Under the pieces are notes generated by a model. That model had not been told where the DNA came from. It did no database searches and saw only the letters and a list, made by a program, of their open reading frames with translations. A DNA stretch of 64,000 nt from Salvelinus alpinus (taxonomy: Eukaryota; Chordata; Actinopteri; Salmoniformes; Salmonidae): assembly GCF_045679555.1 (NCBI RefSeq), contig NC_092115.1:40495728-40559727 (forward strand). Direction: 5' to 3'. Position numbers and translations under genes: made by a program. How positions within the stretch are numbered: position 1 is the stretch's first letter; every line of letters starts with the position of its first letter. Below, in pieces: positions 62,812 to 64,000 of this stretch.

Positions 62812-64000
62812 CAAAATGTTCACACCCCTTGAGTTTTCCACATTTTGTTGTGTTACGGCCTGAATATTAAATAGAGATTATTCTTTTTTTGACACTGACC
62901 CTCACACAATAACCCGTAATGTCAAAGTGGAATTATCTTCTTTCTTTTTTTTACGTCTTAAAAATAAAAAGCTGAAATGTCTTGAGTTAGTAAGTACTAA
63001 GCAACTTTGTTATGGCAAGCCTAAATAAGTTCAGGAGTAAAAATCTGCTTAACAAGTCACAAGTAACAAGTCACATAAGTTGCAAGGACATTTAACATGA
63101 TTTTTTAATGACTACCTCTGTACCCCACGCATACAATTATCTGTAAGGTCCCTCCATTTGAATAGTGAATTTCAAACACATATTCAACCACAAAGAACTG
63201 GAAGGTTTTCCAATGCCTCGCAAAGAAGAGCACCTACTGGCAGATCGTTTTAATTTTTTAAAGACAGCCATTGAATATTCCTTTGAGCATGGTGACGTTA
63301 TTAATTACCTTATGGATGGTGTATCATACACCCAGTCACTACAAAAACAGGTGTCCTTCCTAACTCAGTTGCTGGAAAGGAAGGAAACTGCTCAGGAATT
63401 TCACCATGACACCAATGGTGACTTTAAAACAGTTAGTTTAATGGCTGTTATAGGGGAGAACTGAGGATGGATCAACAACATTGTAGTTACTCCACAATAC
63501 TACCCTAATTGACAGAGTGAAAAGGAGGAAGCCTGTATAGAATACATATTCCAAATCATGCATCCTGTTTGCAACAAGGCACTAAAGTAATACTGTAAAA
63601 ATTGTGGCAAAGCAATGAGTGTTTTGTCCTGAATACAAAGTGATATGTTTGGGGCCGATCCAGCACATTACCGAGTACCACTCTCCATATTTTCAAGCAT
63701 AGTGGTGGCTGCGTTACGTGTATTCTTGTAATCGTTAAGGACTGAGGAGTCTTTCTGCATTAAAAAAAACGGAATAGAGCTAAGCACAGGCAAAATCCTA
63801 GAGGAAAACCTGGTTGTCTGCTTTCCACCAGACACTGGGAGATCAATTCACCTTTCAGCAGGACGATAATGTAAAAACAAAGCCAAATCTACAATTTGAG
63901 TTGCTTACCAAGAAGACAGTCAATGTTCCTGAGTTGCTGAGTTAGTGTTGACTTAAATATACTTGAAAATCTATGGCAAGACCTGAAAATGGTCTAGCAA
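62812..64000 (+). mobile_element. Eroded Tc1-like element in stk11 intron 2, runs off the edge
   Basis: The left region has the Tc1-like end pattern (AATGTTCACACCCCTTGAGT, ACACAATAACCCGTAATGTC). Near the right edge a decayed transposase is readable (LLTKKTVNVPELLS, then KSMARPENGL), the region that includes the DDE glutamate in intact copies. The open frame 63165-63464 (PRKEEHLLADRFNF) has no recognisable domain. Confidence 0.6.

Overview
The window is vertebrate nuclear DNA, almost certainly from a salmonid fish (trout, salmon or charr). Four ray-finned-fish orthologues of conserved vertebrate genes are split into ordinary GT-AG exons. The DNA between them is packed with repeats typical of salmonids: many Tc1-like transposons (two are internally deleted copies of the type from which Sleeping Beauty was derived), tRNA-derived HpaI-type SINEs, L2-like LINEs, non-autonomous hAT elements with 8-bp target duplications, and long CA/GT microsatellites. 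There is no sign of bacterial or viral gene organisation. The species, and which salmonid whole-genome-duplication copy this is, cannot be told from the sequence.

Layout. 1-14.3 kb: 5' part of an HCN pacemaker-channel gene on the minus strand, best matched to hcn2. Exon 1 is at 12961-14135 and exon 2 (S1-S4) at 7382-7805; the remaining exons lie off the left edge. Intron 2 holds a LINE split by a nearly intact Tc1 element, and intron 1 holds one Tc1 inserted in another. 14.3-22.3 kb: intergenic, with two long CA repeats, an L2 fragment and a hAT element. 22.5-25.0 kb: complete rnf126 (minus, 9 exons, 310 aa). 25.15-31.14 kb: complete sugp1 (plus, 14 exons, 643 aa), head-to-head with rnf126 across only 163 bp. 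31.8-45.3 kb: intergenic repeats (Tc1 derivatives, a hAT remnant with coding sequence, and unidentified exon-like pieces). 45.4-64 kb: start of stk11 (LKB1), plus strand: a likely non-coding leader exon, coding exon 1 (47054-47337), a roughly 15-kb intron full of nested transposons, and exon 2 (62273-62356). Exon 2 ends in an AT-AC (U12-type) donor followed 14 nt later by (GT)40. The rest of stk11 lies off the right edge.

The genes do not form a pathway. hcn2 encodes a membrane cation channel, rnf126 a cytosolic quality-control E3 ubiquitin ligase, sugp1 a spliceosome-associated protein and stk11 the AMPK-activating kinase. Their linkage matches human chromosome 19p (HCN2, RNF126 and STK11 in 19p13.3; SUGP1 in 19p13.11), with sugp1 brought beside rnf126 so that the two probably share a bidirectional promoter. 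The most notable points are the minor-spliceosome donor of stk11 lying beside a microsatellite, a hAT insertion whose target duplication copies the probable rnf126 poly(A) signal, a Tc1 element one stop codon short of an intact transposase, and several exactly resolvable nested insertions.
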